Notes under the pieces: model-generated
Database searches by the model: none
Seen by the model: the letters and a program-made list of their open reading frames with translations, nothing else
Told to the model about the DNA's origin: nothing
Translations under genes and position numbers: made by a program
Part shown: positions 17,547 to 27,307 of the stretch, piece by piece
Position numbering within the stretch: position 1 is the stretch's first letter
How the letters are laid out: the number at the start of each line of letters is the position of its first letter
NCBI RefSeq assembly: GCF_007858185.1
Contig: NZ_VFES01000002.1
Location: 62,001-126,000, forward strand
Direction: 5' to 3'
Length of the DNA: 64,000 bases
From: Pseudomonas grimontii
GTDB lineage: Bacteria; Pseudomonadota; Gammaproteobacteria; Pseudomonadales; Pseudomonadaceae

Positions 17547-18923
17547 TCATTCGTCGTCAGCGCTTTGGTTGGCGAAGTTCAGGCCGTGCTTGCGCAGTTT
17601 GTCGTGCAGGGTCTTGCGCGGTACGCCAAGTGCTTCGGCGAGGCTGCGCATGGAGCTGTGGGGGCGGGTCAGTTCGGCGGCGATCAGGCTTTTTTCGAAC
17701 TGCTCGACCTGCTCGCTCAAGCCGCCCGGTGTGGAAGTCAGCACGCCGCTGGCGGGACTGTCCGGCGTGTTGTCCAGCGCCAACTCCAGGCCCAGGGCAA
17801 AGCGCTCGGCGGCGTTCTGCAATTCGCGCACATTGCCTGGCCAATTGTGGCGTAACAGCAGCGCGCGCTGACCCGGTTGCAGCTCGTGCAACGGCAGGCC
17901 ATGGCGGCTGCTGGCTTCGTCGGCGAAGTGCTGGAACAGCATCAACGCATCTTCACCGCGTTCGCGCAGGGGTGGGATGCGCAGCGGCGCGACGTTGAGG
18001 CGGTAGTACAAGTCCGCCCGGAAACGGCCCTGGTCGGCGGCCTGGCGCAGGTCTTCCTTGGTGGCGGCGATGATGCGTATATCCAGCGGGATCAGTTGAT
18101 TGCCGCCGAGGCGCTCCACCACGCGCTCCTGCAACAGGCGCAGCAGCTTAACCTGCACATCCAGGCTCATGCTCTCGATTTCATCGAGGAACAACGTGCC
18201 GCCGTTGGCGAATTCGAACTTGCCGATGCGGCGTTTCTGCGCGCCGGTAAAGGCGCCGGGCTCATGACCGAACAGCTCGCTTTCGACCACCGACTCGGCC
18301 AGCGCTCCGGCGTTGATCGCTACAAACGGCCCGCTGCGCCGGCTCGACAGGTCGTGCAGCGCCCGGGCCACCACTTCCTTGCCGGCGCCGGTTTCGCCGA
18401 GGATCAGCACATCGGCGCGGGTCGCGGCCAGGGCGCCGATCTGCTCGCGCAGGCGCAGCATTTGTGGCGAGTGCCCCACCAGGCGGGTGCTCAGTTGCTG
18501 GCGGTCACTGAGGGCCAGGCGCAGGCTGCGGTTGTCCAACACCAGGCGGCGCAGGGCCAGGGCGCGGCGTACGCTGTCGAGCAGGGCGTCGCTGGCGAAG
18601 GGTTTTTCGAGGAAGTCATATGCCCCCGCGCGCATGGCCTGCACCGCCAACGGCACGTCGCCGTGGCCGGTGATCAGCAGCACCGGCAGGTCCGGATCCT
18701 GGCCGTGCAGCTCGGCCAGCAGCTCCAGGCCGTCCATGCCGGGCATGCGGATGTCGCTGACCACCACGCCCGGCCAATCCCGCGACAGGCGTGCGGTGAG
18801 GCCGGTGGCTTCGCCCAGGGTCAGGACGTTCAGCCCGGCCAGGTCCAGGGTCTGGCACAGGGCCTGACGCAAGTGTGGATCATCGTCGATCAACACCACC
18901 TGAATCTGGTTATCGATACTCAT
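17547..18923 (-). CDS. dctD: sigma-54-dependent response regulator DctD-like
   Basis: The 458-residue protein has a receiver domain with phospho-acceptor Asp57 (VVSDIRMPGMDG) and an AAA+ sigma-54-interaction domain with Walker A GETGAGKE and an intact GAFTGA loop. It ends in a Fis-type helix-turn-helix (SLAEALGVPRKTLHDKLRKHG). It should activate sigma-54 promoters when phosphorylated by the kinase encoded just upstream, whose stop it overlaps by four bases. The pair resembles DctB/DctD, which switch on C4-dicarboxylate uptake. No dctPQM or dctA transporter gene is next to it in this window, so the target is inferred. Confidence 0.88.
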   Translation of the reverse strand: MSIDNQIQVVLIDDDPHLRQALCQTLDLAGLNVLTLGEATGLTARLSRDWPGVVVSDIRMPGMDGLELLAELHGQDPDLPVLLITGHGDVPLAVQAMRAGAYDFLEKPFASDALLDSVRRALALRRLVLDNRSLRLALSDRQQLSTRLVGHSPQMLRLREQIGALAATRADVLILGETGAGKEVVARALHDLSSRRSGPFVAINAGALAESVVESELFGHEPGAFTGAQKRRIGKFEFANGGTLFLDEIESMSLDVQVKLLRLLQERVVERLGGNQLIPLDIRIIAATKEDLRQAADQGRFRADLYYRLNVAPLRIPPLRERGEDALMLFQHFADEASSRHGLPLHELQPGQRALLLRHNWPGNVRELQNAAERFALGLELALDNTPDSPASGVLTSTPGGLSEQVEQFEKSLIAAELTRPHSSMRSLAEALGVPRKTLHDKLRKHGLNFANQSADDE

Positions 18924-20728
18924 ACACTGCGGTCCTCGGACGGTTGCAGACTGACGCCCGGCGAGCCGGCGCGCAATTTCAAGGTTAACAGCGCACCCCC
19001 TTCCTTGTGGTTGGCAAACAGCAGTTCGCCGCCAAAGGCACGCATCAGGGTCTCACAGATCGCCAGGCCCAGGCCCAAGCCCTGGGTGCGCGTCTTGGTG
19101 GTGTAGAACGGTTCGCTGGCACGGCCCAACGCTTCCATGCAAAAGCCTGGGCCATTGTCGCGAATGTACAGGTTGACGCCCTGGGCGGTGGTTTCGGCAC
19201 TGAGCCACAGTTTGCGCGGCGGGCCTTTTTCGGTAAGGGCGTCGAGGGCGTTGGCCAGCAGGTTGCCCAGTACCTGGCGCAAGCGGGTTTCGCCGGCCTG
19301 CACCCACAGGGTCGCTTCCGGCAAATCGCGGATCAGCTCGACTTCCATCGACCGCCGCCGCTTGGCCAGCAGGGCCAGCGCATCGTCCAGCGCCGGTTGC
19401 AGGGCCACGCTCTCCGGGGCATGGCGATCGCGTCGGGCGAAGGCGCGCAGGTGGGCGATGATCGAGGCCATGCGCCCGGTCAGTTCGCTGATCAGCTTGA
19501 GATTGCCCCGGGCATCGCTGGTGCGCTCGTGGTCGAGCAGGATCTCGGCGTTTTCCGCGTAGCTGCGAATCGCCGCGAGAGGTTGATTGAGTTCGTGGCT
19601 GATACTCGCCGACATGGTGCCCAGCGCCGACAACTTGCCGGCCTGTACCAGGTCATCCTGGGCGCGCACCAGTTCCTGCTGGGCGTGCTCGCGCTCCAGC
19701 ACTTCCTGTTTCAAGCGCCGGTTGAGGCCTTCCAGGTCACTGGTGCGCTCCGCGACGCGCATTTCCAGCTCGCGGCGGGCCTTGGCTTCGAAGGCGATGC
19801 GTTCCAGGTAGTGGCGACGGCGCTGCATCATCAGGCCCAGCAGCAGCATCAACACCAGCAACGTGGCGCCGCCCACGGCAACCACCGTGCGCACCGGGCG
19901 GCTGATCAAGGATTGCGGTGCCAGGATTTCCACATTCCAGCCGGTTTCGGCAATGGCGGTGGATTGGCGCAGCCATGCGCTGTTGCTCAGGCTCAGGGGT
20001 TGCGGGTCGCGTGTGGGGTAGGGCTGGATGGCAATGATGGCCTGGCGTTCTTCGGCGGTCAGTGGCCGGGTGGCACGGAAGCGCCATTGCGGGCGCGACG
20101 TAAGGATCACCACGCCGTTATGGTCGGTGACCAGCAGTTGTTCCGGGGTATTGCCCCACAGGCTTTCGGTGTGGTCCAGGTCGACCTTGACCACCAGGAC
20201 GCCGATGATCGTGTCGCCATCGCGCACGGCGGCGGCGAAGAAATAGCCGCGCTTGGCCGAGGTGGTGCCCAGCCCGAAAAACCGCCCCAGGCGTCCGGCC
20301 ATGGCTTCGCTGAAATAGGGCCGGAACGAGAAGTTGCGTCCGACGAAGCTGTCCTGTTTGTCCCAATTCGACGCGGCGAGGGTCTTGCCGGTGGTGTCCA
20401 TCAAATACATCACTTCCACCCCGGCCTGGGCGGCGACGTCCTTGAGCAGCAGGTTGGCGTTGACCAGGTTGGTGCTGACTTGCGGCGCACTCAGTGCCGT
20501 GCGCAGGGCCGGCAAGTCGCCGAGGATCTGCGGCAGCACTTCATAGCGATGCAGGGTGCCCAGCAGGTTGGCGACGTACAGGTCTAGGGTCTGGCGGTTT
20601 TGCCCGGCCAGTTCGCTGCGATAGTAGCGCTCGGCCAAATGCTCCAGCGGCCACAGCAGCGGTGCCAGGCACAGGGCCAACAGGGCGAGGCTGCGCCAGC
20701 GGGGTCTTCGCGGAAGGGGTGGAGTCAT
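18920..20728 (-). CDS. dctB: sensor histidine kinase DctB-like
   Basis: A membrane kinase of 602 residues. An N-terminal transmembrane segment (ALLALCLAPLLWPL, about residues 15-28), a periplasmic double-Cache sensor domain of about 250 residues, and a second segment (GGATLLVLMLLLGLMM) are followed by a HisKA domain with ISHELNQPLAAIRSYAENA and a complete HATPase domain (DNGPGF, GLGLAICETL). The periplasmic sensor domain is the type that binds C4-dicarboxylates such as succinate in DctB. The ATGA overlap with dctD shows the two-component pair is one transcription unit. Confidence 0.88.
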   Translation of the reverse strand: MTPPLPRRPRWRSLALLALCLAPLLWPLEHLAERYYRSELAGQNRQTLDLYVANLLGTLHRYEVLPQILGDLPALRTALSAPQVSTNLVNANLLLKDVAAQAGVEVMYLMDTTGKTLAASNWDKQDSFVGRNFSFRPYFSEAMAGRLGRFFGLGTTSAKRGYFFAAAVRDGDTIIGVLVVKVDLDHTESLWGNTPEQLLVTDHNGVVILTSRPQWRFRATRPLTAEERQAIIAIQPYPTRDPQPLSLSNSAWLRQSTAIAETGWNVEILAPQSLISRPVRTVVAVGGATLLVLMLLLGLMMQRRRHYLERIAFEAKARRELEMRVAERTSDLEGLNRRLKQEVLEREHAQQELVRAQDDLVQAGKLSALGTMSASISHELNQPLAAIRSYAENAEILLDHERTSDARGNLKLISELTGRMASIIAHLRAFARRDRHAPESVALQPALDDALALLAKRRRSMEVELIRDLPEATLWVQAGETRLRQVLGNLLANALDALTEKGPPRKLWLSAETTAQGVNLYIRDNGPGFCMEALGRASEPFYTTKTRTQGLGLGLAICETLMRAFGGELLFANHKEGGALLTLKLRAGSPGVSLQPSEDRSV

Positions 20729-20764
20729 GGGAGTCGTGCGCCTGTGGGTACAGGCGCATTATGC

Positions 20765-21646
20765 CTAGTGCTGCCCGGCAAGACACTCGCGCAATGCGTC
20801 TTGCCACAAGGGCTGACTGACGTGCCATTGCTGGCGCAGGTGGCTGCAATCGAGGCGTGAGTTCAGCGGGCGCCGGGCGGGCGTCGGGTAGGCGCTGGAT
20901 GGGATCGCCTCCAGTTCGGCACAGGCACGGCCGCTGGCGCGCAGATGCTCGCCAATCGCTTGGGCAAAGCCGAACCACGACGTTTCACCCTCGGCGGTCA
21001 GGTGGTAGACGCCCCATTCCCCGGCCTCGCCCGCTTGCCAACGTTCGATCAGGGCGAGCGTACTGCCGGCAATGGTCCCGGCCCACGTCGGCGCGCCGAT
21101 CTGGTCGGCGACGATGCGCAGGTGGGGTTTTTCTTGCAGCAGGCGCTGCATGGTCAGCAGGAAGTTCTTGCCGTGGTTGGAGTAGACCCAGCTGGTGCGC
21201 AGGATCAGGTACTGGCCTCCCACGGCGGCAATCGCCTGTTCACCCGCCAGTTTGCTCTGGCCGTAGACGCCCAAGGGGTTGGGCGCGTCAGCTTCGATGT
21301 AGGGCGCAGGCTTGCTGCCGTCGAACACGTAGTCGGTGGAATAGTGGATCAACGGGATGCCCAGGGCCTTGGCTTCCTCGGCAAGAATGCCGGGGGCGAT
21401 GGCGTTGATGGCGAAGGCGAGGTCCGGTTCACTTTCGGCTTGATCGACAGCCGTGTGGGCGGCGGCGTTGATGATCAGGTCGGGGCGATGGGCGCGTACC
21501 TGTTGGCGGATGTGCTCTGTGTTGGCCAGATCGAGCTGCTCGCGGCCGAGCACAATCAGTTCGCCCAGCCCCTGAAGCTGCTGTTGCAGCGCCTGGGAGA
21601 CTTGGCCATGTTGGCCGGTGATTAGGATCTTTAAAGGGGTCGTCAT
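20765..21646 (-). CDS. rfbD: dTDP-4-dehydrorhamnose reductase
   Basis: RfbD (RmlD) reduces dTDP-6-deoxy-L-lyxo-4-hexulose to dTDP-L-rhamnose, the last step of the pathway, in the cytoplasm. The NAD(P)-binding motif LITGQHGQVSQAL is at the N terminus and the catalytic Y-x3-K is in YGQSKLAGEQA. The frame stays open upstream to 21901, but the ATG at 21646 overlaps the rfbC stop by four bases and gives a 293-residue protein of normal length. The longer frame would add an arginine-rich stretch antisense to nothing known. Last gene of rfbBACD. Confidence 0.95.
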   Translation of the reverse strand: MTTPLKILITGQHGQVSQALQQQLQGLGELIVLGREQLDLANTEHIRQQVRAHRPDLIINAAAHTAVDQAESEPDLAFAINAIAPGILAEEAKALGIPLIHYSTDYVFDGSKPAPYIEADAPNPLGVYGQSKLAGEQAIAAVGGQYLILRTSWVYSNHGKNFLLTMQRLLQEKPHLRIVADQIGAPTWAGTIAGSTLALIERWQAGEAGEWGVYHLTAEGETSWFGFAQAIGEHLRASGRACAELEAIPSSAYPTPARRPLNSRLDCSHLRQQWHVSQPLWQDALRECLAGQH

Positions 21647-22188
21647 GGGAACAGATCGGCTTCCATCAGCAGTTTTCCAGCCTGGTCCTTGACGGACAGT
21701 TGCGGCGGTTCGCTCAGTTCCCAGTCGATGGCCAGCGTCGGGTCGTTCCACAGAATGCTGCGTTCCGCGCTGGGCTGGTAGTAGTCGGTGGTCTTGTACA
21801 AGAATTCGGCGGAGTCGCTCAGCACCACAAACCCATGGGCGAAGCCTTCCGGTACCCACAACTGGCGATGGTTCTGTGCCGACAGGCGCACGCCCACCCA
21901 TTGCCCGAAGTTCGGCGAGCTGCGGCGAATGTCGACAGCGACATCCAGCACTTCACCGGCGGTAACCCGTACCAGTTTGCCCTGGGTGTGCTCCAGTTGG
22001 TAATGCAGGCCCCGCAGCACGCCTTTTTGCGAGCGCGAGTGGTTGTCCTGGACAAACTCGCGCTTGAACCCGGTGGCCTCTGCAAAGGCGCGAGCATTGA
22101 AGCTTTCGTAGAAAAAACCACGCTCGTCACCGAACACTTTGGGCTCGATGATCATTACGCCGGGGAGTGAGGTGTCAACGACGTTCAC
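21643..22188 (-). CDS. rfbC: dTDP-4-dehydrorhamnose 3,5-epimerase
   Basis: RfbC (RmlC) epimerises C3 and C5 of the keto sugar made by RfbB. The cupin-fold signature is present: [11 protein letters not shown], then VLRGLHYQ with the catalytic histidine, and [16 protein letters not shown] place the start at the GTG at 22188, which overlaps the rfbA stop by four bases (GTGA) and gives 181 residues, the usual length. The open frame extending to 22311 encodes nothing family-like. Overlaps at both ends show tight operon coupling. Confidence 0.95.
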   Translation of the reverse strand: MNVVDTSLPGVMIIEPKVFGDERGFFYESFNARAFAEATGFKREFVQDNHSRSQKGVLRGLHYQLEHTQGKLVRVTAGEVLDVAVDIRRSSPNFGQWVGVRLSAQNHRQLWVPEGFAHGFVVLSDSAEFLYKTTDYYQPSAERSILWNDPTLAIDWELSEPPQLSVKDQAGKLLMEADLFP

Positions 22189-23060
22189 CGGTTGTCTCCA
22201 GCCAGGGAATACAGGTATTGGCCATAGCCTGTTTTGCCGAAGTATTTGGCGCGTTCGAGCAGATGGTCGCGGTCGATCCAGCCGTTCCCGTAGGCGATTT
22301 CTTCGAGGCACGCCACTTTGAGGCCCTGACGGTGTTCGATGGTCTGCACGTACTGTGAGGCTTCCAGCAAGCTGTCGTGGGTGCCGGTATCCAGCCAGGC
22401 GAAACCTCGACCGAAGCGCTCCACCTGCAAGTCACCGCGCTTCAAGTAAGCGTTGTTGACGTCGGTGATTTCCAATTCGCCACGGGCGGAGGGTGTGACG
22501 GCCTTGGCGATGCTGACCACGTCATTGTCGTAGAAATACAGGCCCGTGACGGCATAGCTTGATTTGGGGGTGGTCGGCTTTTCTTCGATGGACAGGGCGC
22601 GGCCTTCGCTGTCGAAGTCGATCACGCCGAAGCGCTGCGGATCCTTGACCCAATAGCCAAATACCGTGGCGCCTTTGCCGCGCTTTACCGCCGCATGTAA
22701 CTGCTCGCTGAAACGCTGGCCGTGGAAAATGTTGTCGCCCAGGATCAGGCACACGGAGTCGTTGCCGATGAACTGTTCGCCAATCAGAAAGGCCTGTGCC
22801 AAACCGTCCGGCTGCGGTTGTTCGGCGTAGCTGAAGCTGACGCCAAACTGGCTGCCATCGCCCAGCAGGTTGCGGTATTGCGGTAAGTCCGACGGGGTGG
22901 AGATCACCAGGATTTCTTTGATGCCTGCGAGCATCAGCACCGAGATCGGGTAGTAGATCATCGGCTTGTCATACACCGGTAGAAGTTGCTTGGACACACC
23001 CAGGGTGATGGGATGCAAGCGGGAGCCGGAGCCACCGGCCAATACGATTCCTTTCATCAT
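22185..23060 (-). CDS. rfbA: glucose-1-phosphate thymidylyltransferase
   Basis: RfbA (RmlA) makes dTDP-glucose from dTTP and glucose-1-phosphate and is the feedback-controlled first step of rhamnose synthesis. The nucleotidyltransferase signature [20 protein letters not shown] begins at residue 9 and is complete, including the catalytic R and K. LGDNIFHG and the EEKP motif ([11 protein letters not shown]) follow. The start is one of two adjacent ATGs at 23060 and 23057 overlapping the rfbB stop; the product is 290-291 residues, full length. Confidence 0.96.
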   Translation of the reverse strand: MMKGIVLAGGSGSRLHPITLGVSKQLLPVYDKPMIYYPISVLMLAGIKEILVISTPSDLPQYRNLLGDGSQFGVSFSYAEQPQPDGLAQAFLIGEQFIGNDSVCLILGDNIFHGQRFSEQLHAAVKRGKGATVFGYWVKDPQRFGVIDFDSEGRALSIEEKPTTPKSSYAVTGLYFYDNDVVSIAKAVTPSARGELEITDVNNAYLKRGDLQVERFGRGFAWLDTGTHDSLLEASQYVQTIEHRQGLKVACLEEIAYGNGWIDRDHLLERAKYFGKTGYGQYLYSLAGDNR

Positions 23061-24139
23061 GCAATCAGATCCCTCGTGTCGGTATTGCCTAAGCGTTCAC
23101 CCTGATAACTGCCGTCCTGGACCCTGCGGCACCATTCCAGGTTATCGAGGTACCACTGCACGGTTTTGCGCAGCCCGGTTTCAAAGGTTTCTTCGGGTAC
23201 CCAGCCCAGTTCGCGTTCGATCTTGCTGGCATCGATTGCGTAGCGTTGGTCGTGGCCTGGGCGGTCCTTAACGAACGTGATCAGGTCGGTGTATTGCTCC
23301 ACCCCGTGGGGATGTTGCGGGGCCAGTTCCTCCAGCAGGGTGCAGATGCTGCGCACCACGTCGATGTTCTTCTGTTCGTTGTGGCCGCCGATATTGTAGG
23401 TCTCGCCGACCACGCCTTGTGTCACGACGGTGAGCAGTGCCCGCGCATGGTCTTCGACAAACAACCAGTCGCGAACTTGCAGACCATCACCATAGACTGG
23501 CAATGACTTGCCTGCGAGGGCGTTGAGGATGACCAGCGGGATCAACTTCTCGGGGAAGTGGAAGGGGCCGTAGTTGTTGGAACAGTTGGTCAGTAGCACG
23601 GGCAGGCCGTACGTGCGTTGCCAGGCGCGCACCAGGTGGTCGGACGCGGCTTTGCTGGCCGAGTAGGGCGAGCTGGGCGCGTAGGGCGTGGTTTCGCTGA
23701 ACAAGTCGTCCACGCCGTGTAGGTCGCCGTAGACTTCGTCAGTGGAGATATGGTGGAAGCGAAATGCGCGCTTGTCTGGCTCGGCGAGTGTTTGCCAATA
23801 GCCACGGGCGGCCTCCAGCAGGCTGTAAGTGCCGACGATATTGGTCTGGATAAAATCCGACGGGCCGTCAATCGAACGGTCGACATGGGATTCGGCGGCG
23901 AGGTGCATGATCGCGTGGGGCTCGAAGCGCGCGAGCACTGCGCTGACGGTGGCCTGGTCGACAATATCGGCTTGAACGAACTCATAACGGCTATTGGACG
24001 CGATGCTGACCAGCGATTCCAGGTTGCCGGCGTAGGTGAGTTTGTCCAGGTTGAGCACCTCGTGCCCGGTGTGCTGAATCAGATGACGTATCAAGGCAGA
24101 ACCGATAAAACCGGCGCCACCGGTAATGAGAATGCGCAT
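23057..24139 (-). CDS. rfbB: dTDP-glucose 4,6-dehydratase
   Basis: RfbB (RmlB) converts dTDP-glucose to the 4-keto-6-deoxy sugar using bound NAD. The Rossmann motif [10 protein letters not shown] opens the protein and the catalytic Y-x3-K is in [21 protein letters not shown] holds the conserved acid pair. At 360 residues it is full length. It is the first gene of rfbBACD, with about 107 bases to the divergent fusion gene, where the operon promoter must lie. dTDP-L-rhamnose feeds lipopolysaccharide core and O-antigen. Confidence 0.96.
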   Translation of the reverse strand: MRILITGGAGFIGSALIRHLIQHTGHEVLNLDKLTYAGNLESLVSIASNSRYEFVQADIVDQATVSAVLARFEPHAIMHLAAESHVDRSIDGPSDFIQTNIVGTYSLLEAARGYWQTLAEPDKRAFRFHHISTDEVYGDLHGVDDLFSETTPYAPSSPYSASKAASDHLVRAWQRTYGLPVLLTNCSNNYGPFHFPEKLIPLVILNALAGKSLPVYGDGLQVRDWLFVEDHARALLTVVTQGVVGETYNIGGHNEQKNIDVVRSICTLLEELAPQHPHGVEQYTDLITFVKDRPGHDQRYAIDASKIERELGWVPEETFETGLRKTVQWYLDNLEWCRRVQDGSYQGERLGNTDTRDLIA

Positions 24140-24285
24140 GTCGGGGGCCCTTTCCTTAGACGTACGTTTAGCGAGTGCAGCATAGCCTGTGTTGTGGCGC
24201 CGGGCAGTGCGGCATGTGTGTGGGGGTTGCGTAAAGCCCCTGAAAAATGGCGATATACACCTCTAAAAAATCGAGGCCATCCCCC

Positions 24286-27186
24286 ATGCTGCTCGCTACG
24301 TTGATCCACCGCGCCAGTCTACCCTGCCCGCAAGTAGGCCCCGACCAGGCGGCTCAACTTCTCATGCAGCATTACGGGCTTACCGGCGCGTTGCAGTCAC
24401 TGGGCAGCCAGCAGGATCTCAATTACAAAGTCGACAGCACTCGCGGCCGGTTTGTTCTGAAAATCTGCCGGGGCGATTATGCCGCGATTGAGCTGCAGGC
24501 CCAGCACGCGGCCCTCAACACACTGCAGGCCGTGCGCGTGCCCAAGGTCATCAAGGCCCTGAGCGGTGAAGAGCTGCTGACCGTGACGGTCGACGGGCAG
24601 CCCCTGCACCTGCGGTTGCTGGACTACATCGACGGCCAGCCGTTGACCCATCTGCCGCATTTGGGGCGCGACGTCATCGCAGGCTTCGGAGACCTGTGCG
24701 GGCGCATGAGCCTGGCGCTGGCTGACTTCTCCCACCCTGGACTGGACCGCACCCTGCAATGGGACCCGCGCCATGCCAGGGAACTGATCACCCATTTGTT
24801 GGCCACCCTGGAAAATCTGCCCCACCGCGCCGCACTGGAGCAGGCGGCCGAGCAGGTTGAAGCGCGCATTCGCCCCCTGGCCGACCGCTTGCCCTGGCAA
24901 GCGGTGCACATGGACATCACCGATGACAACGTGGTCTGGCAGCGCGATGCGCAACGGCACTGGCAACTGCAAGGCGTTATCGATTTCGGCGACCTGGTGA
25001 ACACCTGGCGGATTGCCGACCTGTCGGTGACCTGCGCTGCCCTGTTGCACCATGCGCAGGGCGACCCCTTTGCCATCCTGCCAGCGGTCCAGGCCTGCCA
25101 CGCCGTGACCCCGCTGCAGCGCGAGGAGTTGCAGGCGTTGTGGCCGTTGATCGTCGCCCGTGCAGCAGTGTTGGTGCTGAGCAGCGAACAGCAGCAACGC
25201 CTGGATCCGCACAACACTTACCTGTTGAAAAACGCCGAACACGAGTGGGAAATTTTCCATGTGGCCACCTCGGTGCCGTTTGAACTGATGGAGGCGGCGA
25301 TTCTCAGCAGTGTCGGTGAGACGCTGCCGTCGGTGGCCAGTCAGGACTTCGCGCCCTTGCTACCCGGCCTGGTGGGGCGGGAGTTCGCGCTGATCGACCT
25401 GGGCGTGCTCAGTCCGCATTTCGAAGCCGGCAACTGGGAGCTGCCCGGCATTGACCGGCATCTGCTGGATCAGGCGGCGGCGGTGCATGGGCTGGCGGCG
25501 AGTCGTTATGGCCAATATCGGCTGTCGCGTACGTGCCCGGACAGCGCCACCGAACCGCACACCTTCCCACTCCACGTGGAGCTGCATTTGCCCCATGGCA
25601 CGGTGTTGGAGGCACCTTTTGCCGGCACGCTGCATCAGGACGCCGACGGCCTTGTGAGCGTGCAAGGGGTCGAGCTGAGCGTGCGGTTGTGGGGCGTGAA
25701 CACCCGGTTAAAGCCCGGTTCATTGTTGGTGAAAGGGCAGGTTCTCGGTGAGGTCCATGGGCCGCTGACCGTGCAACTGTGTCGTACCGACCTCGAACCG
25801 CCGCTGTTTTGCACACCGTCCCGGGCATCGGCCTGGCAAGCCTTATGTCCATCGCCTGCGGCATTACTGGGGCTGGCCTGCGATGCCGAACCGGAACTCG
25901 ATCCCCACGCCCTGCTGGCCCGGCGTGACGCCAGTTTCGCCCGCTCGCAGAAACACTATTACGTCGACCCGCCACGCATCGAACGCGGCTGGCGCAACCA
26001 CCTGATCGATATGCAGGGCCGCTCTTACCTGGACATGCTCAATAACGTCGCCGTGCTGGGCCATGGCCACCCGCGCATGGCGGCGGTGGCGGCGCGGCAA
26101 TGGTCGCTGCTCAATACCAACTCGCGGTTTCACTATGCGGCTATTGCCGAGTTTTCCGAGCGTTTGCTGGCGCTGGCGCCGGCGGGTATGGATCGGGTGT
26201 TCCTGGTCAACAGCGGCACCGAGGCCAACGATTTGGCCATCCGCCTGGCGTGGGCCTACAGCGGCGGGCGCGACATGCTCAGTGTGCTGGAGGCTTACCA
26301 TGGCTGGTCGGTGGCGGCGGATGCGGTGTCCACCTCGATTGCCGACAACCCCCAGGCCTTGAGCAGCCGCCCGGAATGGGTCCACCCGGTCACCGCGCCG
26401 AACACCTACCGCGGTGAGTTCCGCGGGCAGGACAGTGCGCCGGACTACGTACGAAGCGTGGAACATAACCTGGCGAAAATCGCTGCGAGCAAGCGCCAAT
26501 TGGCCGGGTTTATCTGTGAGCCGGTGTATGGCAACGCCGGCGGCATCTCCCTGCCGCCGGGTTACTTGCAGCAGGTGTACGGGTTGGTACGTGCCCAGGG
26601 CGGCGTGTGCATCGCCGATGAAGTGCAGGTCGGCTACGGCCGCATGGGGCATTTCTTCTGGGGCTTTGAAGAGCAGGGCGTGGTGCCCGACATCATCACC
26701 ATGGCCAAGGGCATGGGCAACGGCCAGCCACTCGGCGCGGTGATCACCCGTCGCGACATCGCCGAGGCATTGGAGGCCGAGGGGTATTTCTTCTCATCGT
26801 CGGGGGGTAGCCCGGTGAGTTGCCGGATCGGCATGGCGGTGCTGGATGTGATGGAAGAAGAAAAACTGTGGGAAAACGCCCAAGTGGTCGGCGGGCATTT
26901 CAAGGCGCGGTTGGAAGCCCTGATCGACCGTCATCCCCTGGTGGGTGCGGTTCACGGTTCCGGTTTTTATCTGGGCCTGGAGCTGGTGCGTGACCGGCAA
27001 ACCCTGGAGCCCGCCACCGAAGAGACCACCCTGTTGTGTGATCGATTGCGGGAGTTGGGGATTTTCATGCAGCCGACTGGCGATTATTTGAACATCCTCA
27101 AGATCAAGCCGCCGATGGTAACGTCCAGGCGCAGTGTGGACTTCTTTGTCGACATGCTGTCGAAGGTGCTGGATGAGCAGTTGTAA
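24286..27186 (+). CDS. three-domain fusion: APH-type kinase, M23-like domain, class III aminotransferase
   Basis: This protein of 966 residues joins three domains. Residues about 20-320 are a phosphotransferase of the APH/homoserine-kinase fold, with HMDITDDNV (catalytic loop) and VIDFGD (metal-binding loop). About 330-520 is a beta-rich M23 peptidase-like domain (TVLEAPFAGTL) lacking the full zinc ligands. About 535-960 is a class III PLP aminotransferase with NSGTEANDLAIRLA and the PLP lysine in TMAKGMGNG. Known relatives act on phosphorylated amino alcohols or similar amines. The ATG at 24286 has GAGG nine bases upstream; an ATG at 24247 adds 13 residues but lacks a ribosome binding site. 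aguA follows 121 bases later, suggesting an amine-catabolic role. Confidence 0.85.
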   Translation: MLLATLIHRASLPCPQVGPDQAAQLLMQHYGLTGALQSLGSQQDLNYKVDSTRGRFVLKICRGDYAAIELQAQHAALNTLQAVRVPKVIKALSGEELLTVTVDGQPLHLRLLDYIDGQPLTHLPHLGRDVIAGFGDLCGRMSLALADFSHPGLDRTLQWDPRHARELITHLLATLENLPHRAALEQAAEQVEARIRPLADRLPWQAVHMDITDDNVVWQRDAQRHWQLQGVIDFGDLVNTWRIADLSVTCAALLHHAQGDPFAILPAVQACHAVTPLQREELQALWPLIVARAAVLVLSSEQQQRLDPHNTYLLKNAEHEWEIFHVATSVPFELMEAAILSSVGETLPSVASQDFAPLLPGLVGREFALIDLGVLSPHFEAGNWELPGIDRHLLDQAAAVHGLAASRYGQYRLSRTCPDSATEPHTFPLHVELHLPHGTVLEAPFAGTLHQDADGLVSVQGVELSVRLWGVNTRLKPGSLLVKGQVLGEVHGPLTVQLCRTDLEPPLFCTPSRASAWQALCPSPAALLGLACDAEPELDPHALLARRDASFARSQKHYYVDPPRIERGWRNHLIDMQGRSYLDMLNNVAVLGHGHPRMAAVAARQWSLLNTNSRFHYAAIAEFSERLLALAPAGMDRVFLVNSGTEANDLAIRLAWAYSGGRDMLSVLEAYHGWSVAADAVSTSIADNPQALSSRPEWVHPVTAPNTYRGEFRGQDSAPDYVRSVEHNLAKIAASKRQLAGFICEPVYGNAGGISLPPGYLQQVYGLVRAQGGVCIADEVQVGYGRMGHFFWGFEEQGVVPDIITMAKGMGNGQPLGAVITRRDIAEALEAEGYFFSSSGGSPVSCRIGMAVLDVMEEEKLWENAQVVGGHFKARLEALIDRHPLVGAVHGSGFYLGLELVRDRQTLEPATEETTLLCDRLRELGIFMQPTGDYLNILKIKPPMVTSRRSVDFFVDMLSKVLDEQL

Positions 27187-27307
27187 ATAATCGATTGTTA
27201 TCGGTTATTGGCTGTCATATTTTTCAGCTAGCCTGTTTGTTCGCTTTTAAAGCCGATTTTTATCCGTTATAAAGTCGGCCTTTACCCCATTCGGAGTCCT
27301 GATCGCC

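Noticed and set aside
19007..20587. 526-codon open frame antisense to dctB
   Set aside because: The sense strand has all kinase motifs; the antisense product has no domain.
21647..21901. N-terminal extension of rfbD
   Set aside because: The extra residues are not family-like, and the ATG at 21646 overlaps the rfbC stop exactly as elsewhere in the operon.
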